In this document: one piece after another, positions 5,730-6,021 of the stretch | Layout of the letters: the number at the start of each line of letters is the position of its first letter | Numbering within the stretch: the stretch's first letter is position 1 | NCBI GenBank assembly: GCA_016183145.1 | Contig: JACPFE010000631.1 | Span: 1-6,021 of the forward strand | DNA from: Deltaproteobacteria bacterium | GTDB lineage: Bacteria > Desulfobacterota > Binatia > UBA9968 | Reading direction: 5' to 3' | Length of the DNA: 6,021 nucleotides | The notes under the pieces: model-generated | Database searches by the model: none | What the model was told of the DNA's origin: nothing | Seen by the model: the letters and a program-made list of their open reading frames with translations, nothing else | Made by a program: the position numbers and the translations under genes

Positions 5730-5758
5730 ATTCTATGCTGGGTTAAGCCTGCGCTCAA
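5730..5758 (-). promoter_or_regulatory. sigma-70-type promoter inside the toxin-antitoxin cassette
   Basis: On the minus strand TTGAGC (5758-5753, four of six) and TAGAAT (5735-5730, five of six) are separated by the optimal 17 bases. It lies between the attC at 5780-5837 and the DUF4258 start at 5720. The -10 box ends only nine bases before the ATG, so the transcript would have a leader of about three bases or none; no good ribosome binding site is visible, in keeping with near-leaderless translation. Confidence 0.6.
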
Positions 5759-5779
5759 CGGGGGGCTTTCGCTTGTGTG

Positions 5780-5837
5780 GCCTAACGTTTAGGATGAGCG
5801 ACGTGTTTTCCGCGTTCGCTCCATCCTTTTGTTAGGC
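5780..5837 (-). repeat. integron attC recombination site
   Basis: A 58-bp imperfect palindrome with all attC parts on the minus strand: R'' GCCTAAC (5837-5831), four-base spacer, L'' GGATGGAGCG (5826-5817), a central loop, L' CGCTCATCC (5800-5792), five-base spacer and R' GTTAGGC (5786-5780). Both boxes match RYYYAAC and GTTRRRY exactly. L'' is one base longer than L', giving the unpaired base that sets attC orientation and agrees with the minus-strand direction of the neighbouring genes. Length is at the short end of the usual attC range. The recombination point would be between 5786 and 5785. No integrase gene is in the window. Confidence 0.7.
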
Positions 5838-6021
5838 TGCCTGCCGCTTGCCATTCGCTGTCGCTCATCGCCGGGCATCGGGGGAACATCTGGCACGCGA
5901 GCCAATATACGGTCAAATGCCGCAGGCTCCGCCCGTCGTGCCCGCTCCTCCAAGTACTCTTCAGTCAACAGGGCAGCCATCTTCTCCGCCACTGCCGTGG
6001 TGATGAATTGGTTGATCGATA
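5789..6021 (-). CDS. ribbon-helix-helix (HicB-like) antitoxin, C-terminal part, runs off the window
   Basis: The frame is open from the right edge, so the gene starts outside the window; 76 residues are visible. It begins SINQFITTAVAEKM, the second helix region of a ribbon-helix-helix DNA-binding domain typical of HicB-family and CopG-like antitoxins. Next come AALLTEEYLEERARRAEP and ILARVPDVPPMPGDE, a tail that I recognise as common in this antitoxin group. An internal GTG at 5992 could be mistaken for the start, but the homologous segment continues upstream of it. The final 24 or so residues (RQRMASGRQPNKRMERTRK and TRRSS) are read from the approach to and the body of the attC site, which also supplies the TAA stop; the native protein probably ended near GDER. 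This suggests it is the gene of another integron cassette. A partner toxin, if any, would lie beyond the window. Confidence 0.7.
   Translation of the reverse strand, partial: SINQFITTAVAEKMAALLTEEYLEERARRAEPAAFDRILARVPDVPPMPGDERQRMASGRQPNKRMERTRKTRRSS

Noticed and set aside
1..6021. CRISPR array, tRNA or rRNA genes
   Set aside because: No regularly spaced direct repeats, tRNA cloverleaf or rRNA-like sequence was seen on either strand.

Overview
The window looks like chromosomal DNA of an uncultured, moderately GC-rich bacterium. The gene families (sigma-54 activator, acetamidase/formamidase, two-domain cupin) and the dispersed repeats resemble those of soil or subsurface deltaproteobacteria-like lineages (Desulfobacterota, Binatota, Tectomicrobia and relatives). 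That placement is an impression from family resemblance and was not tested by any search.

Layout: positions 1-490 are gene-poor and hold a dispersed inverted repeat (92-244). Positions 491-2163, minus strand, form a two-gene regulatory operon. A sigma-54-dependent activator made only of the AAA+ core and a Fis-type DNA-binding domain comes first. A stand-alone CheY-like receiver with a disordered tail follows. Divergent from it, plus strand, are an acetamidase/formamidase family hydrolase (2369-3433) and a bicupin (3747-4838). A 155-bp MITE-like element with 29-bp terminal inverted repeats separates them. Positions 4839-5111 are non-coding and contain a hairpin and a third repeat family.

The right end (5112-6021, minus strand) is the most interesting part. 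It reads as a small cluster of integron gene cassettes without a visible integrase. A good attC site lies at 5780-5837 and a poorer attC-like site at 5112-5193. Between them is an approximately 668-bp cassette with its own sigma-70-type promoter. It carries a DUF4258 protein (probable toxin, interrupted by a one-base frameshift) followed by a YgiT-type zinc-finger protein (probable antitoxin). Upstream of the better attC is the C-terminal part of a ribbon-helix-helix, HicB-like antitoxin, whose reading frame runs into the attC and leaves the window. In both cassettes the last gene takes its stop codon from attC sequence.

How the genes may work together: the activator and receiver could act as a split NtrC-type regulator, possibly of the divergent amidase/cupin genes, but no convincing -24/-12 promoter was found there. 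The amidase and cupin probably serve uptake or breakdown of a small organic amide or acid. The toxin-antitoxin cassettes would maintain themselves independently of the rest.
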